Assembly (NCBI RefSeq): GCF_002920915.1
Contig: NZ_PQVF01000005.1
Span: 62,001 to 126,000 of the forward strand
DNA: 64,000 nt
From: Solitalea longa
GTDB lineage: Bacteria > Bacteroidota > Bacteroidia > Sphingobacteriales > Sphingobacteriaceae
Direction: 5' to 3'
In this document: positions 9,930 through 18,641 of the stretch, one piece after another
How positions within the stretch are numbered: position 1 is the stretch's first letter
How the letters are laid out: the number at the start of each line of letters is the position of its first letter
Translations under genes and position numbers: made by a program
Notes under the pieces: generated by a model
Database searches by the model: none
Seen by the model: the letters and a program-made list of their open reading frames with translations, nothing else
Told to the model about the DNA's origin: nothing

Positions 9930-10775
9930 ATGAAAAAGATATTATCAATTATACTTCTACTTGGGATAGCAACACTTTCTTGTCGAAAGGAGGACAATCC
10001 CAAATTGCCTGATATCGTTAGTGTTCCCGTTCCACAAGTCAAGTTAGGAGAAGGAGCTAGCGCCATAATTGAAGAACCAGCAGAGTTTGCAAGCAAAGTA
10101 GATGTTGGTTTATATTTTCCAGATAAAGAGAAACCTAAAAAGATTGACCTAATGGTTGCTCGAAATGGCGATTATAATAACGTAAAAGTATTTCAGGCCG
10201 ATATTACAGCCTTTCCAACTAGTGTTGATGTAACAGGAGCTAAACTGGCTCAAGTATTTGGAATAGACGTAAGCAGCATAGTTCCAGGTGATTTTTTTGA
10301 AATGAGAGCAAATGTTGTTCTAACAAATGGCACTGTTGTGCCAGGGTTTAATTCTAACGGAATTGAACCCTATGGTGGAGATGTTCAAAACTTCCCTGGC
10401 TCCAGCCTTACTGTAACATTCAATGCTGTCTGCCCACTCAATTTAGATGCTTTTTCGGGATCTGTAACTGTTGACGACCCAAGCTTCTGGGAAGGATCAT
10501 ATCCAGTCACAATAACATTAGAGGGTGAGAATACTTTTAGAATAACTGGATGGGTTGAAGATCCAACAGCGACCTTTACAATGACAGTTGACCCCGTTAA
10601 CAGAACAATTAACATCCCTAAACAAACGGTATTAGCCGATTTCTTTGGGTATCATAATTATAGTGTAGAGGGAACTGGAACTTTAGATGCGTGTTCAACA
10701 AGCATTACAATAAATGTAAGCAATACAGTTGATGAAGGTTCGTTTGGAATAGCCAAGATTGTTATCTCGAAATAG
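9930..10775 (+). CDS. Lipoprotein of the second Sus operon
   Basis: A 281-residue protein I do not recognise at family level. A lipoprotein signal (lipobox ATLSC, Cys18) precedes an all-beta-looking body. Residues 30-165 describe something like one beta-sandwich, and a second half starts at CPLNLDAFSGSVTVDD and ends in FGIAKIVISK. It is the last gene of the SusC/SusD operon and is followed by a strong terminator. By position it resembles the SusE/SusF-type accessory lipoproteins that bind the same substrate at the cell surface, but that role is inferred from position, not from sequence similarity. Confidence 0.75.
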   Translation: MKKILSIILLLGIATLSCRKEDNPKLPDIVSVPVPQVKLGEGASAIIEEPAEFASKVDVGLYFPDKEKPKKIDLMVARNGDYNNVKVFQADITAFPTSVDVTGAKLAQVFGIDVSSIVPGDFFEMRANVVLTNGTVVPGFNSNGIEPYGGDVQNFPGSSLTVTFNAVCPLNLDAFSGSVTVDDPSFWEGSYPVTITLEGENTFRITGWVEDPTATFTMTVDPVNRTINIPKQTVLADFFGYHNYSVEGTGTLDACSTSITINVSNTVDEGSFGIAKIVISK

Positions 10776-10785
10776 ACGAAAAATA

Positions 10786-10811
10786 GCCCCGAGAAATCGG
10801 GGCATTTTTTA
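10786..10811. terminator. Bidirectional terminator between Sus operon and LD-carboxypeptidase
   Basis: A perfect 7-bp GC-rich stem, GCCCCGA/TCGGGGC (10786-10792 with 10797-10803) with a GAAA tetraloop, is followed by six T on the plus strand. On the minus strand it is followed by a T-run as well. The two genes converge on it. Confidence 0.88.
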
Positions 10812-11714
10812 TATCTTCTGGCTAAAACTAATACTCTCACCCACCCTTAACACCGCATTTACTCCCATCTTAATGGCTCGGTTATCGGCAATATGACCTG
10901 CCGGAAAGCCAAAACAAACAGGGAAGTCAAAATCCTTTACCTTCTCCCAAATAATTTCCTCATAGCTTAATCCGAAGGGAATTTCATTATCCTGAAGCTC
11001 ACTAAAACCGCCAACGATCAAGCCTTTTAAATTTTGTAATTTACTTGAGCGCTTTAAGTTCCACATCATTCGGTCGATATTATACAACCACTCTCCTACT
11101 TCTTCAATGAATAGAATTTTATCATACATGAACAATTCCGACACGGTATTTTGAACCGTATGGATGAGTGATAAATTTCCACCTACAATCTCTGCTTCAA
11201 CTTCGCCACTACGACCGAATGTTGAAGTGTTTTTATAAGAGTAATTGAGTTCATCTCCAAATAAAGCTTTCTTTAATGAATCAATTGCTTCGGGTGTTTT
11301 ATTATCAATAATAACCGGCATGGAAGCATGTAGGGTAGGAATTTCGTACATACTGTTAATATGGGTATGTAAGGCTGTTACATCACTGAATCCAACCAGC
11401 CACTTCGGATTATTTATAAAACCCGAAAAATCAACCTTATCGATCATGCGAATAGTTCCATACCCACCGCGGGCACAAACAATAGCCTTTATCTCGGGAT
11501 CATTAAAAAAATCTGTCAGATCGCAGGCCCTCAACACATCGTCACCGCCGAAAATATGCCATTCGGCATTAACTGTACTGCCCAGCTTTACTTTTAACCC
11601 CCAATCTTCAAATATCTTAATGGCAGGTTGAAGCTGTTCGGCGGTTACGTAGCGGGCAGTACATAATATTCCTATTGTATCGCCGGGTTGTAAGTAAGCT
11701 GGAGTTCTGTTCAT
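10809..11714 (-). CDS. ldcA: LD-carboxypeptidase (S66 family, muramoyltetrapeptide carboxypeptidase)
   Basis: A 301-residue serine peptidase of family S66. It cuts the terminal D-Ala from cytoplasmic muramoyl tetrapeptides during peptidoglycan recycling. There is no signal peptide, fitting a cytoplasmic enzyme. The N-terminal Rossmann-like half carries PGDTIGILCTAR, ARGGYG, and the nucleophile in LVGFSDVTALH (Ser110). The C-terminal half carries FIEEVGEW (Glu204/205) and FPAGHIADN (His274), completing the Ser-Glu-His triad known for LdcA. Length matches the family. It stands alone, convergent with the Sus operon and divergent from metG. Confidence 0.92.
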   Translation of the reverse strand: MNRTPAYLQPGDTIGILCTARYVTAEQLQPAIKIFEDWGLKVKLGSTVNAEWHIFGGDDVLRACDLTDFFNDPEIKAIVCARGGYGTIRMIDKVDFSGFINNPKWLVGFSDVTALHTHINSMYEIPTLHASMPVIIDNKTPEAIDSLKKALFGDELNYSYKNTSTFGRSGEVEAEIVGGNLSLIHTVQNTVSELFMYDKILFIEEVGEWLYNIDRMMWNLKRSSKLQNLKGLIVGGFSELQDNEIPFGLSYEEIIWEKVKDFDFPVCFGFPAGHIADNRAIKMGVNAVLRVGESISFSQKI

Positions 11715-11790
11715 AGCGCAAAGATGTAAGGATTAGATGCAAGAATCAAGAATCAGTCGCAATGTCATTACCCGCTTACACTAAATTCTT

Positions 11791-11798
11791 TATCTTTG
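11791..11798 (+). promoter_or_regulatory. Possible -7 promoter element for metG
   Basis: TATCTTTG fits the Bacteroidota -7 consensus TAnnTTTG about 100 nt before the metG start. No clear TTG -33 box lies about 19 nt upstream, so this is tentative. Confidence 0.3.
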
Positions 11799-11898
11799 CC
11801 GAGTTTCGTGAGAATTTATAATGAAAAGAATGCTTTATACATCGCTATTCACACCCATTATTCTCTCAATCTATCATTAAATCACTTTTATAGTTTCG

Positions 11899-14010
11899 AT
11901 GAAAGAATTCAAAAGATATACGGTTACTTCTGCTTTGCCTTATACCAATGGCCCAGTTCATATTGGCCACTTAGCTGGCGCTTATTTACCTGCTGATATT
12001 TTTGTGCGTTATTTACGTTCAAAGGGTAAAGAAGTGGTATTTATTTGTGGTTCCGATGAACATGGAGTTCCAATTACCATTAAAGCAAAGGCCGAAGGCG
12101 TTACTCCGCAGCAAGTAGTTGATAAGTACCATAAAATTATTGGCGACTCATTCCGCGATTTTGGTATTTCATTCGATATCTATCATCGTACTTCATCTCA
12201 AACTCATCATGAAACTTCAGCAGATTTCTTTAAAAAGTTGTATGATAAGGGCGAGTTTATTGTTGAAGAGAGTGAGCAATATTATGATAAAAAAGCTCAG
12301 CAGTTTTTAGCCGACCGTTATATCACAGGAACTTGTCCGAAATGTAGTTATGACAAAGCTTATGGCGACCAATGTGAAAACTGCGGTTCAACTCTTAATG
12401 CCACTGAATTAATTAATCCAAAATCGACATTAAGTGGAGAGCAGCCGGTTTTAAAATCAACCAAACACTGGTATTTACCTTTAGATAAATACCAGCCTCA
12501 ACTAGAGAAATATATTTTAGAGGACCATCAAAACTGGAAATCGAACGTTTTTGGCCAGTGCAAATCATGGTTATCGCAAGGCTTGCAACCTCGTGCCGTA
12601 ACCCGCGATTTGGAATGGGGCGTACCAGTTCCGGTTGAAGGCGCTGATGGAAAAGTATTATATGTTTGGTTTGATGCGCCGATTGGTTATATATCAGCCA
12701 CTAAAGAGTTATTCGAATCGAAAAAAGCAGGTTATCCGGAAGCTAAAAAAGAAGAATATTACCTGACTGCTCGACAGCCGCAATCAAGTGCTGCAAGTTG
12801 GGAGGAGCACTGGAAATCAGATGACACTAAACTGGTACACTTTATCGGAAAAGATAATATCGTGTTCCATTGTTTGATTTTCCCTGCCATGTTAATGGCT
12901 GATGGGACATATACTTTAGCAGACGATGTTCCAGCAAATGAGTTCTTAAACCTGGAGAATAATAAGATCTCTACTTCACGCAACTGGGCTGTTTGGTTAA
13001 ATGATTATTTGGTTGATTTTAAAGATAAGCAGGATGTTTTGCGTTACGTGTTGTGCTCAACATTCCCTGAAACCAAGGACAATGATTTTACCTGGAAAGA
13101 TTATCAGGCCCGTAACAACAATGAATTGGTAGCCATCTTCGGTAACTTCATTAACCGTGTAGCAGTACTAACCCAAAAATATTATAACGGTGTAGTTCCT
13201 GCTTTAGGCACATTAACCGATTTCGACAAAGAAGTTATTGAAGAGCTAAAAGGCTATCCTGCAAAAATCGGAGCATCTATTGAGGCTTATCGCTTCCGTG
13301 AAGCCATGCAGGAGTTTATGAACCTGGCCCGATTAGGTAATAAATATTTAGCTGATACAGAACCTTGGAAACTTATCAAAACAGATGAAGAACGCGTTAA
13401 AACCATCATGAATATTGGTTTGCAGATCGCCGCTAATCTTGCTGTTTTGGCAGAGCCCTTTATTCCTTTTAGTGCCCAAAAGCTTTCAACCATGCTTAAT
13501 CTTTCAGAAAGCTCATGGGATAATACAGGTGGTATTAACTTATTAGCAGAAGGGCATCAGATTGCAGAGCCTGCTTTGTTGTTTGAAAAGCTGGAAGACA
13601 ATGTTATTGAACAACAATTACAGAAGCTCGAAGCATCAAAAACAGCAAATGCAGCTGCAGCAAAAGAGGTTACTCCTGCAAAAGACAATATTTCTTTCGA
13701 TGAATTTTCGAAAATGGATATTCGTGTTGGAACTATTTTAGCAGCTGAGAAAGTAGCAAAAACTAAGAAATTATTAAAGTTAACGATAGATACAGGAATT
13801 GATCAGCGTACGGTTGTTTCAGGAATTGCTGAATATTTTGAACCGGAAAACATTGTTGGTCAACAGGTAAGCATTCTAGTTAACCTAGCTCCAAGAGAAA
13901 TTAAAGGTATTGAATCACAAGGAATGATTTTAATGGCTGAAGATGCTGATGGCAAATTATGCTTTGCCGCTCCAACCACTTCGGTGAAAAACGGAAGCGA
14001 AATTCGATAA
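11899..14010 (+). CDS. metG: Methionyl-tRNA synthetase
   Basis: A 703-residue class I aminoacyl-tRNA synthetase that charges tRNA-Met. The Rossmann catalytic core has the HIGH signature at residues 21-24 ([11 protein letters not shown]), a connective-peptide zinc knuckle with two CxxC pairs (CPKC and CENC, near residues 145-165), and the second signature as KISTS at 356-360, a variant of KMSKS. An anticodon-binding helical domain follows. The C-terminal 105 residues (from [20 protein letters not shown]) are an EMAP/tRNA_bind OB-fold, giving the long dimeric form of the enzyme. Two tRNA-Arg genes follow directly. Confidence 0.97.
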   Translation: MKEFKRYTVTSALPYTNGPVHIGHLAGAYLPADIFVRYLRSKGKEVVFICGSDEHGVPITIKAKAEGVTPQQVVDKYHKIIGDSFRDFGISFDIYHRTSSQTHHETSADFFKKLYDKGEFIVEESEQYYDKKAQQFLADRYITGTCPKCSYDKAYGDQCENCGSTLNATELINPKSTLSGEQPVLKSTKHWYLPLDKYQPQLEKYILEDHQNWKSNVFGQCKSWLSQGLQPRAVTRDLEWGVPVPVEGADGKVLYVWFDAPIGYISATKELFESKKAGYPEAKKEEYYLTARQPQSSAASWEEHWKSDDTKLVHFIGKDNIVFHCLIFPAMLMADGTYTLADDVPANEFLNLENNKISTSRNWAVWLNDYLVDFKDKQDVLRYVLCSTFPETKDNDFTWKDYQARNNNELVAIFGNFINRVAVLTQKYYNGVVPALGTLTDFDKEVIEELKGYPAKIGASIEAYRFREAMQEFMNLARLGNKYLADTEPWKLIKTDEERVKTIMNIGLQIAANLAVLAEPFIPFSAQKLSTMLNLSESSWDNTGGINLLAEGHQIAEPALLFEKLEDNVIEQQLQKLEASKTANAAAAKEVTPAKDNISFDEFSKMDIRVGTILAAEKVAKTKKLLKLTIDTGIDQRTVVSGIAEYFEPENIVGQQVSILVNLAPREIKGIESQGMILMAEDADGKLCFAAPTTSVKNGSEIR

Positions 14011-14068
14011 AAGACCTTTTAACGTTTTCAGATTTGGCTTCAAAACAGTAGTTTTGCCGCCTATCGCA

Positions 14069-14140
14069 GGCCCGGTAGTTCAATGGATAGAATAGAAGTT
14101 TCCTAAACTTTAGATACGGGTTCGATTCCCGTCTGGGCTA
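14069..14140 (+). tRNA. tRNA-Arg (anticodon CCT)
   Basis: A 72-nt cloverleaf: acceptor GGCCCGG with CTGGGCT (two G-U pairs), D-arm gttc/gaat, anticodon stem gaagt/acttt around loop ttcctaa with anticodon CCT, T-arm acggg/cccgt with loop ttcgatt, and discriminator A. CCA is not encoded. It reads AGG. Confidence 0.92.
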
Positions 14141-14151
14141 CTACTAGTAAA

Positions 14152-14223
14152 GGTCCTTTAGTTTAATGGATAGAATTCGAGATTCCGGTTCTCGAGGTAC
14201 AGGTTCGATTCCTGTAGGGACCA
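14152..14223 (+). tRNA. tRNA-Arg (anticodon CCG), integration target
   Basis: A 72-nt cloverleaf: acceptor GGTCCTT with AGGGACC, D-arm gttt/gaat, anticodon stem cgaga/tctcg around loop ttccggt (anticodon CCG, reads CGG), T-arm acagg/cctgt, discriminator A, no encoded CCA. Its last 15 nt plus four nt of downstream sequence recur at 37544-37562. I read this gene as the attachment site of the element that follows. Confidence 0.93.
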
Positions 14224-14227
14224 CAAC
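14209..14227. repeat. Left attachment core (attL) in tRNA-Arg 3' end
   Basis: The 19-bp sequence ttcctgtagggaccacaac covers the T-arm/acceptor 3' end of tRNA-Arg(CCG) and is repeated exactly, in the same orientation, at 37544-37562. Use of a tRNA 3' end is typical of tyrosine-recombinase elements. Confidence 0.85.
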
Positions 14228-14233
14228 CAAGTT

Positions 14234-14276
14234 CATAAATAGCTATAAATCAATGATTTATGGCTATTTATGTTTT
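14234..14276 (+). terminator. Hairpin terminator after tRNA-Arg(CCG)
   Basis: The stem cataaatagc (14234-14243) pairs with gctatttatg (14263-14272), with inner pairing taaatca/tgattta, followed by tttt. It likely ends the metG-side tRNA transcript. A diverged hairpin of the same 39-nt length lies after the right attachment core (37568-37606). Confidence 0.65.
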
Positions 14277-14461
14277 AGGGGTACAACATAGGTTAAACAT
14301 TTTTTTATGTTATAATTTACCTACCTACAGTTTTTTAAAGAACCACTTTGTGCACTACAATTCGATGTAGTTGCACCCGAATGCATTACAATAATATTTA
14401 ATAAATCCCTGATTACCAATAGTTTTAGCTAAAATATTTATCACTTAAAAAGCTAAAAACT

Positions 14462-15265
14462 ATGGCAAGACAAAAAGGCTCCTTAAAGTATGTGGGTACC
14501 CTGGGCGATATCCGCCACTTCAAAATCAAAGGTCAAAAAGGTTACTTTGCGGGTATGGTTGGTGGTCCTACCAGTCAGCAGGTTAAAACGGCAAGCGAGT
14601 TCAGTCGTACCCGTGAAAACATGAATGAGTTTGGCGGTTCGGCCAAAGCTGGCAAATCGTTGCGAACTGCATTTTCTGCTTTACTCAATTCCATGTCTGA
14701 TTCACAGCTAACCGGCCGGGTTACTGCGGTGATGAAAAAAATCAACTTAGAGGATCAATCGGAAGCTCGTGGGTATCGCGCTATCCTTATTTCTCAACAA
14801 CCTCAGTATTTATTGGGAATCCAGTTTAATCGCAAGATTAACTTTGATACCGTGTTCAATGTTCCTTTTGCTGTTACAACTGCAGTTAACCGTTTGAGTG
14901 CCGATTTACAGGTGGAAGCATTTGATCCATTCAGCAAGGTTAGAGCGCCACTTGGAGCTACCCATTTCAAAGTAGTGTTGGCATTGGGCGTGGTTTCGGA
15001 TTATGCCTATAATGAAGCAACGAAAACTTATGAGCCTTTGGCTGCAGCGGAAAATGAAGCTTCGGCCGTAGCAATCTCTGGCTTCCAGGATTTGAAACAA
15101 GCGGTACCAGTTCTGAACTTAAACGCGGCTTTATCAAACTTGGCAACAGTTTCAACCGATGCCACTGTTATGGCTGCCATAGGGGTGGAGTTCTACCAGC
15201 AAGTAGGTGTCAATTACTACTTGTTGAACGGAAGCAATGCGTTAAAATTGATTGCTACCTTTTAA
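14462..15265 (+). CDS. Uncharacterised protein, first gene of the left-end cassette
   Basis: A 267-residue protein of unknown function. The first 60 residues are basic and glycine-rich (KGSLKYVGTLGDIRHFKIKG), with no signal peptide or membrane segment. Residues 60-110 look helical, and the rest alternates short hydrophobic strands, ending in LLNGSNALKLIATF. I recall similar small-operon proteins in other Bacteroidota but no named domain. It opens a tight four-gene operon (next start 1 nt after its stop) whose other members suggest a cell-wall or lysis role. It could be a structural or secreted component, but nothing in the sequence proves it. Confidence 0.7.
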   Translation: MARQKGSLKYVGTLGDIRHFKIKGQKGYFAGMVGGPTSQQVKTASEFSRTRENMNEFGGSAKAGKSLRTAFSALLNSMSDSQLTGRVTAVMKKINLEDQSEARGYRAILISQQPQYLLGIQFNRKINFDTVFNVPFAVTTAVNRLSADLQVEAFDPFSKVRAPLGATHFKVVLALGVVSDYAYNEATKTYEPLAAAENEASAVAISGFQDLKQAVPVLNLNAALSNLATVSTDATVMAAIGVEFYQQVGVNYYLLNGSNALKLIATF

Positions 15266-15266
15266 G

Positions 15267-15719
15267 ATGGCGCTCATTGAACTTAAACGAATGGCTCAGG
15301 GAAAATCATCTACCCTGAGCCATTTATATATTAACGGAGTTTTTGCCAACTATCTTTTAGAAGATGCGATTCGTCCAATCAAAATACCAGGGAAAACTTG
15401 TATCCCGGAAGGTTCTTACAAACTCCTTTTAAATACCTGGGGAGGTATGAACGTGGAATGCCGGAAGCAATACCCAGGGATGCATAAAGGAATGATCGAG
15501 ATCTCGGGCATTCCCAATTTCAAATCGGTCTACCTGCACATTGGCAATACGATCAATGATACGGCAGGCTGCCCTTTACTCGGATCCTGGTATAATCTGG
15601 TGAATGGCGAATTTGAAGTTTATCAATCGCGCCTGGCTTATGAGCGCATCTATCCGGTATTGGCAATGATCATCCCTGCTGAATCTGCTCATTTAACAGT
15701 TACAAATCAACACCTCTAA
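15267..15719 (+). CDS. DUF5675-like protein, possible peptidoglycan-active enzyme
   Basis: A 150-residue protein. I start it at ATG 15267 (MALIELKRMAQG), 1 nt after the previous stop, not at a TTG inside that gene. It matches my recollection of DUF5675: a short beta-rich domain with IPEGSYKL near residue 50 and a C-terminal YLHIGNTINDTAGCPLLG block. The His and Cys there are arranged like the catalytic His/Cys of L,D-transpeptidase-type folds, so a peptidoglycan-directed activity is plausible. It lacks a signal peptide, as expected if a holin-like partner were to export it. The neighbours are two small membrane proteins. Confidence 0.7.
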   Translation: MALIELKRMAQGKSSTLSHLYINGVFANYLLEDAIRPIKIPGKTCIPEGSYKLLLNTWGGMNVECRKQYPGMHKGMIEISGIPNFKSVYLHIGNTINDTAGCPLLGSWYNLVNGEFEVYQSRLAYERIYPVLAMIIPAESAHLTVTNQHL

Positions 15720-15721
15720 CT

Positions 15722-15970
15722 ATGTCAGAACTTGGAATATTCTTTGGGTCCTTAATTAGTCTGCTTCTTTCGGCTGTAGCCTATTTCATCCGGCAGCTGC
15801 ATACTGATTTCAGAAAAGTAGAACGGGATCTGTCCGAAGTAAAAACCACTACCTCACTGATCAAATCGGAATTTAAAAACGGGTATGATCTGTTAAATCA
15901 GAAAGTAAGCTACCTGGAAAAACGAATTGAAATTTTAGAACATCAACAATTTAAAAACTATGAACACTGA
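15722..15970 (+). CDS. Small membrane-anchored coiled-coil protein (XhlA-like layout)
   Basis: An 82-residue protein with one N-terminal membrane helix (about residues 4-24) and a charged heptad-rich segment from 27 to 78 (FRKVERDLSEVKTTTSL...YLEKRIEILEHQQ) that should form a coiled coil. This layout resembles phage hemolysin XhlA or holin-accessory proteins, but I infer that from architecture, not from a matched motif. The start is 2 nt after the DUF5675-like gene and its end overlaps the next gene by 11 nt, so it belongs to the same operon. Confidence 0.65.
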   Translation: MSELGIFFGSLISLLLSAVAYFIRQLHTDFRKVERDLSEVKTTTSLIKSEFKNGYDLLNQKVSYLEKRIEILEHQQFKNYEH

Positions 15971-16181
15971 TAAAAAAATCACCCTGGCTGAACGGGTAAA
16001 ATCTCCTACTCCTAAATTCTTCCGCAAGGTCCGCACAATTGGTCTTATGATTGGAGCGATCGGCGGGGCACTATTGGCTGCTCCTGTTGCACTGCCTGCA
16101 GTGGTTGGAACCATTGCAGGTTACCTGGCAACAATTGGCGTGGTGGCCTCGGCAGTAAGCCAAACGGCCGTTCGCGATTAA
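15960..16181 (+). CDS. Small holin-like hydrophobic protein
   Basis: A 73-residue protein. A charged N-terminus (residues 1-24, ending FFRKVRT) leads into a long Gly/Ala/Val-rich hydrophobic stretch (about 27-68, IGLMIGAIGGALLAAPVAL and on) that could form two short membrane helices, and it ends in a charged TAVRD tail. Size and layout are holin-like. It overlaps the end of the previous gene by 11 nt and is followed 22 nt later by a terminator, closing the four-gene cassette. Function is inferred only from architecture and neighbours. Confidence 0.62.
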   Translation: MNTDKKITLAERVKSPTPKFFRKVRTIGLMIGAIGGALLAAPVALPAVVGTIAGYLATIGVVASAVSQTAVRD

Positions 16182-16203
16182 GTTATATTTTATCTATCGA
16201 ATT

Positions 16204-16233
16204 AAAGTCCTGGCAAATTGCGGGGACTTTTTT
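16204..16233 (+). terminator. Terminator closing the left-end cassette
   Basis: The stem aaagtcc/ggacttt (16204-16210 with 16224-16230) is followed by further T residues (six T in all). It lies 22 nt after the last gene of the cassette. Confidence 0.75.
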
Positions 16234-16239
16234 GTTAGC

Positions 16240-16689
16240 CGCTTAGCTAAACATTAAATATGTATTCTTTAAGAATGACTTAAATGTAGTTAAAGGCATG
16301 AAGGAAAGCAGTCTGACCACGTCTGAAAATGACAATAATGTCAACCCGACAGAACTTCTTAAACTTCGGTTAGGCAACCCAAAACTTTTTACGGCTATTT
16401 TGCAAGCGAGGCAGCGTATAAATGGACTGTGCAGATTGCCTTGAGGGTTTATGCCGCTGACCGCTTGCAAACCCGTAGGGCTTGATAGCTGTAAAAAAGG
16501 TTAACTTGGGCGGAAGCGAGGTTTAAGGTTGGATGAACGGGGCCGACGCCAGGTTTGGATGTAGCGCTAACGGTCCCCCGCTATGGGCGGTGATTGCTCG
16601 GGGAAGATAAAAAATGCGAAACTAGTTCTTCCTTTTAGTCAACTTCGCGCATTGTGTTTAGTGTGTTTTAGGTGCTGCTGGCGACATAT
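16240..16689. other. Non-coding, repeat-like stretch with GC-rich patches
   Basis: About 450 nt with no credible gene, richer in G+C than its surroundings from about 16370 to 16600 (for example cggtcccccgctatgggcgg near 16570). The only open frame (minus strand, 75 codons) has an unlikely composition. The sequence has the look of a dispersed Bacteroidota repeat or a degraded cassette recombination site, but I cannot show a second copy inside this window. Confidence 0.35.
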
Positions 16690-17355
16690 TTATTTTATAT
16701 TCCCGTACATGTCTTTAATCATATTATTAAATTCATTTTTGAGTTTCATGAATATAGCTTTTTGATTGTCGAACAACATATCCTCTGAAATTATCGTTTT
16801 CAATATATTCACTGTACCTTGTCTTTCTCCAAAGCAATATCCTTGGGAAGTTGCTGCCACAAAGCTCACTTTGTCTTCCGCTTCGGAATTTTCAAAACTA
16901 TGATAAATTGATTCGTACTGTTCATTTATAACTGCGCCTACAAAACCCCAATCATTTTTAAAATACAAATTGATAATTTCTTCGTTTGAAATAGAATCAT
17001 CTTTTAATATTCTTTCACGATATCTTTTGAAAAAATGCGGAGGATAAATAGAGACGAGGTTCATATCTAAAGTAGGAGCAACGGCATATTTTCCTTCAGG
17101 TCGAGAATAAACACCAATTATGTGCAATATTGGTGTTCTACGTTCGCTTCGCTTACGCGCCGTATAATAGATGGTAAATTTATTTTTCCGTTCGAGAGTT
17201 GTACAAGCATATGATTGCATTACTGGATATCGCGTAGATTTTAAAACTAATCTTTCAAAATTTTTTTTACACGCATCCAACTTGTTCTTGAGTCCTTTTA
17301 TATCCTCAAAAACCTCTTTGTGAATTTCTTGAACGGTCATAGATGGAACTATCAT
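16690..17355 (-). CDS. Uncharacterised 221-residue protein in cassette-like cluster
   Basis: A protein of unknown function with no signal peptide or membrane helix. Residues 1-40 are helical and charged; the middle is beta-rich (FTIYYTARKRSERRTPILHI, then YSRPEGKYAVAPTLDMNLV); a distinctive IYPPHFFKRYRERIL motif sits around residues 107-121. The C-terminus is helical. It stands alone on the minus strand with long non-coding flanks, as gene-cassette cargo often does. I cannot name a family. Confidence 0.6.
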   Translation of the reverse strand: MIVPSMTVQEIHKEVFEDIKGLKNKLDACKKNFERLVLKSTRYPVMQSYACTTLERKNKFTIYYTARKRSERRTPILHIIGVYSRPEGKYAVAPTLDMNLVSIYPPHFFKRYRERILKDDSISNEEIINLYFKNDWGFVGAVINEQYESIYHSFENSEAEDKVSFVAATSQGYCFGERQGTVNILKTIISEDMLFDNQKAIFMKLKNEFNNMIKDMYGNIK

Positions 17356-17521
17356 CCGAATGCAAATTGTTTTAGTTGATGGTTTCTTTACGCTTGCACC
17401 TCATGTTTTGTGTATTGCCGAAGGAACTGAAGTTCAATTGAAGAACGAATGTTGAATGTAAATTTATAAATTAAGTATTCAGTTCAAAATTGCACGTCCA
17501 CCGCGATTGCGGCAAGCGGTT

Positions 17522-17529
17522 GTTATGCG
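17522..17529. repeat. attC-type box (gttatgcg)
   Basis: gttatgcg at the 3' side of the small lipoprotein gene is the exact inverse complement of cgcataac at 18071-18078. It is consistent with an R'-type core box, although the rest of a palindrome to its left (back to about 17380) is weak, with only short arms such as gaactgaa/ttcagttc. Confidence 0.35.
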
Positions 17530-17536
17530 ATGATGA

Positions 17537-18067
17537 TTATTTACAATCGGTTCTATCCTTAAATATTTCGTAACAATGAATCGGTACAAACATTCTCGTT
17601 TTAGTAGTATTATTGCAATGTAAATAAGTGATAAATTGATTAGAGGTACTTTTTTTGATATATGTAAAAGAATTTTGGTCACTCATAGGTAAAGAATCAC
17701 AACTTAAAAACCAAATATGATCATTTAAGTCGAAGTCAACGTATGACACAACCACGTGGTCGTTTACAAATATCAGCCTGAGTTCTCCATCATCTAGATT
17801 TGGTCCATCCCACTGTGCTCCTATGTTCTTGCTTATATAATCTAACCCAATACCTCCAGAGTCTCCTGAAAAAAAGTAAGCCTCATTCCATGGAAAATCA
17901 GTCAAACTATCCAAACGAAACTTATAGACTGAGTTCTTTGCTTGATCAGCTTTGGTAGTAATTTCTTTAATCTTCGTTTTTAATTTCCAATTATTATCTA
18001 TCCTCTTGCAACCAGCAAGAGTAAGGACAAAAAGAGTTAGTAGGATGGTTTTTTGGCGCATTTTCAT
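17537..18067 (-). CDS. Small lipoprotein, cassette-like cargo
   Basis: A 176-residue protein with a lipoprotein signal ending in lipobox LAGC (Cys20). The mature part has a helical linker (about 30-50) and a beta-rich domain with FVNDHVVVSYVDFDLNDHIW. I know no family. It is tightly framed by inverted boxes: gttatgcg at 17522-17529, 7 nt beyond its stop, and cgcataac at 18071-18078, 3 nt before its start. That is the arrangement of an integron gene cassette between attC sites. Confidence 0.65.
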   Translation of the reverse strand: MKMRQKTILLTLFVLTLAGCKRIDNNWKLKTKIKEITTKADQAKNSVYKFRLDSLTDFPWNEAYFFSGDSGGIGLDYISKNIGAQWDGPNLDDGELRLIFVNDHVVVSYVDFDLNDHIWFLSCDSLPMSDQNSFTYIKKSTSNQFITYLHCNNTTKTRMFVPIHCYEIFKDRTDCK

Positions 18068-18070
18068 TAT

Positions 18071-18155
18071 CGCATAACGCTAGTGTATGTGCAGTTTAAA
18101 TTTTCCTTTAAAAATGATTAATCAAATTTAAATTGCATATACACATTGTTGTGCG
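18071..18155. repeat. attC-like imperfect palindrome
   Basis: An 85-bp palindrome bounded by cgcataac (18071-18078) and gttgtgcg (18148-18155). Inside, 18083-18103 pairs with 18124-18144 over 21 positions with only two G-U-type mismatches. Outer R''/R'-like boxes plus a long imperfect internal stem are the hallmarks of integron attC sites. It separates two minus-strand single-gene units. It could instead be a large bidirectional terminator. Confidence 0.5.
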
Positions 18156-18179
18156 TTCGTGCGTTTTACTCCACTCTTG

Positions 18180-18608
18180 TTATTGATTCAGCGTTTTCTC
18201 CATTACGTCAATTGATTCCATAACGGTAATAGAAAAAACTCCGGCTTTACCCTTGTCAAATGCTGTCCTCCATTCATCATAGCCGTCTTTGTAGTCTGGC
18301 AGTTTCTTCGTTGTCCCAATTAACTTTGTAACGCTTTTATCAATAGCCTCTTTTGAAAATGGAAGATGTTGAATTTCATCAGAAAGTCCATTGTCTGCAT
18401 TTGGATTCTTAATCTTAAGTCCGCCAACGTAGATGTTGATTATTGTCCAAAGTTTTTTATGTTTCTCAACTCCCACAATTGTCAAAGTTGATTTTTCTTC
18501 TCCCTTTCTCGTGTGATACTCCCAAACCTGTCCCACAACAAATTTGTCGTCCTGCTCTGTCCCGGAGAATAATTTTGAAAACATAAAAAGTCCGATTATA
18601 AGTCCCAT
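18180..18608 (-). CDS. Small membrane-anchored protein, cassette-like cargo
   Basis: A 142-residue protein of unknown function. It starts with a short hydrophobic segment (MGLIIGLFMFSKLF) and continues as a soluble beta-rich domain: VGQVWEYHTRKGEEKSTLTI, then VEKHKKLWTIINIYVGGLKI. Residues 80-142 are more helical. A start further upstream in another frame is less likely. It lies between the attC-like palindrome at 18071 and another box, cgcacaac, at 18642-18649. No family recognised. Confidence 0.6.
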   Translation of the reverse strand: MGLIIGLFMFSKLFSGTEQDDKFVVGQVWEYHTRKGEEKSTLTIVGVEKHKKLWTIINIYVGGLKIKNPNADNGLSDEIQHLPFSKEAIDKSVTKLIGTTKKLPDYKDGYDEWRTAFDKGKAGVFSITVMESIDVMEKTLNQ

Positions 18609-18641
18609 AATTAATTGTTGTCACCTTGTCCAAACGCATGA

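Noticed and set aside
14069-14223. Possibility that the right-hand 19-bp copy is a degraded extra tRNA-Arg
   Set aside because: Only the 3' 15 nt of the tRNA plus 4 nt of flank are present at 37544-37562 and nothing resembling the 5' half precedes them, which fits a recombination core better than a decayed gene.
16243-16470. A 75-codon minus-strand open frame in the non-coding stretch after the lysis-like cassette
   Set aside because: Serine/leucine-rich composition, no recognisable fold and location in GC-rich repeat-like sequence; more likely a chance frame through a repeat.
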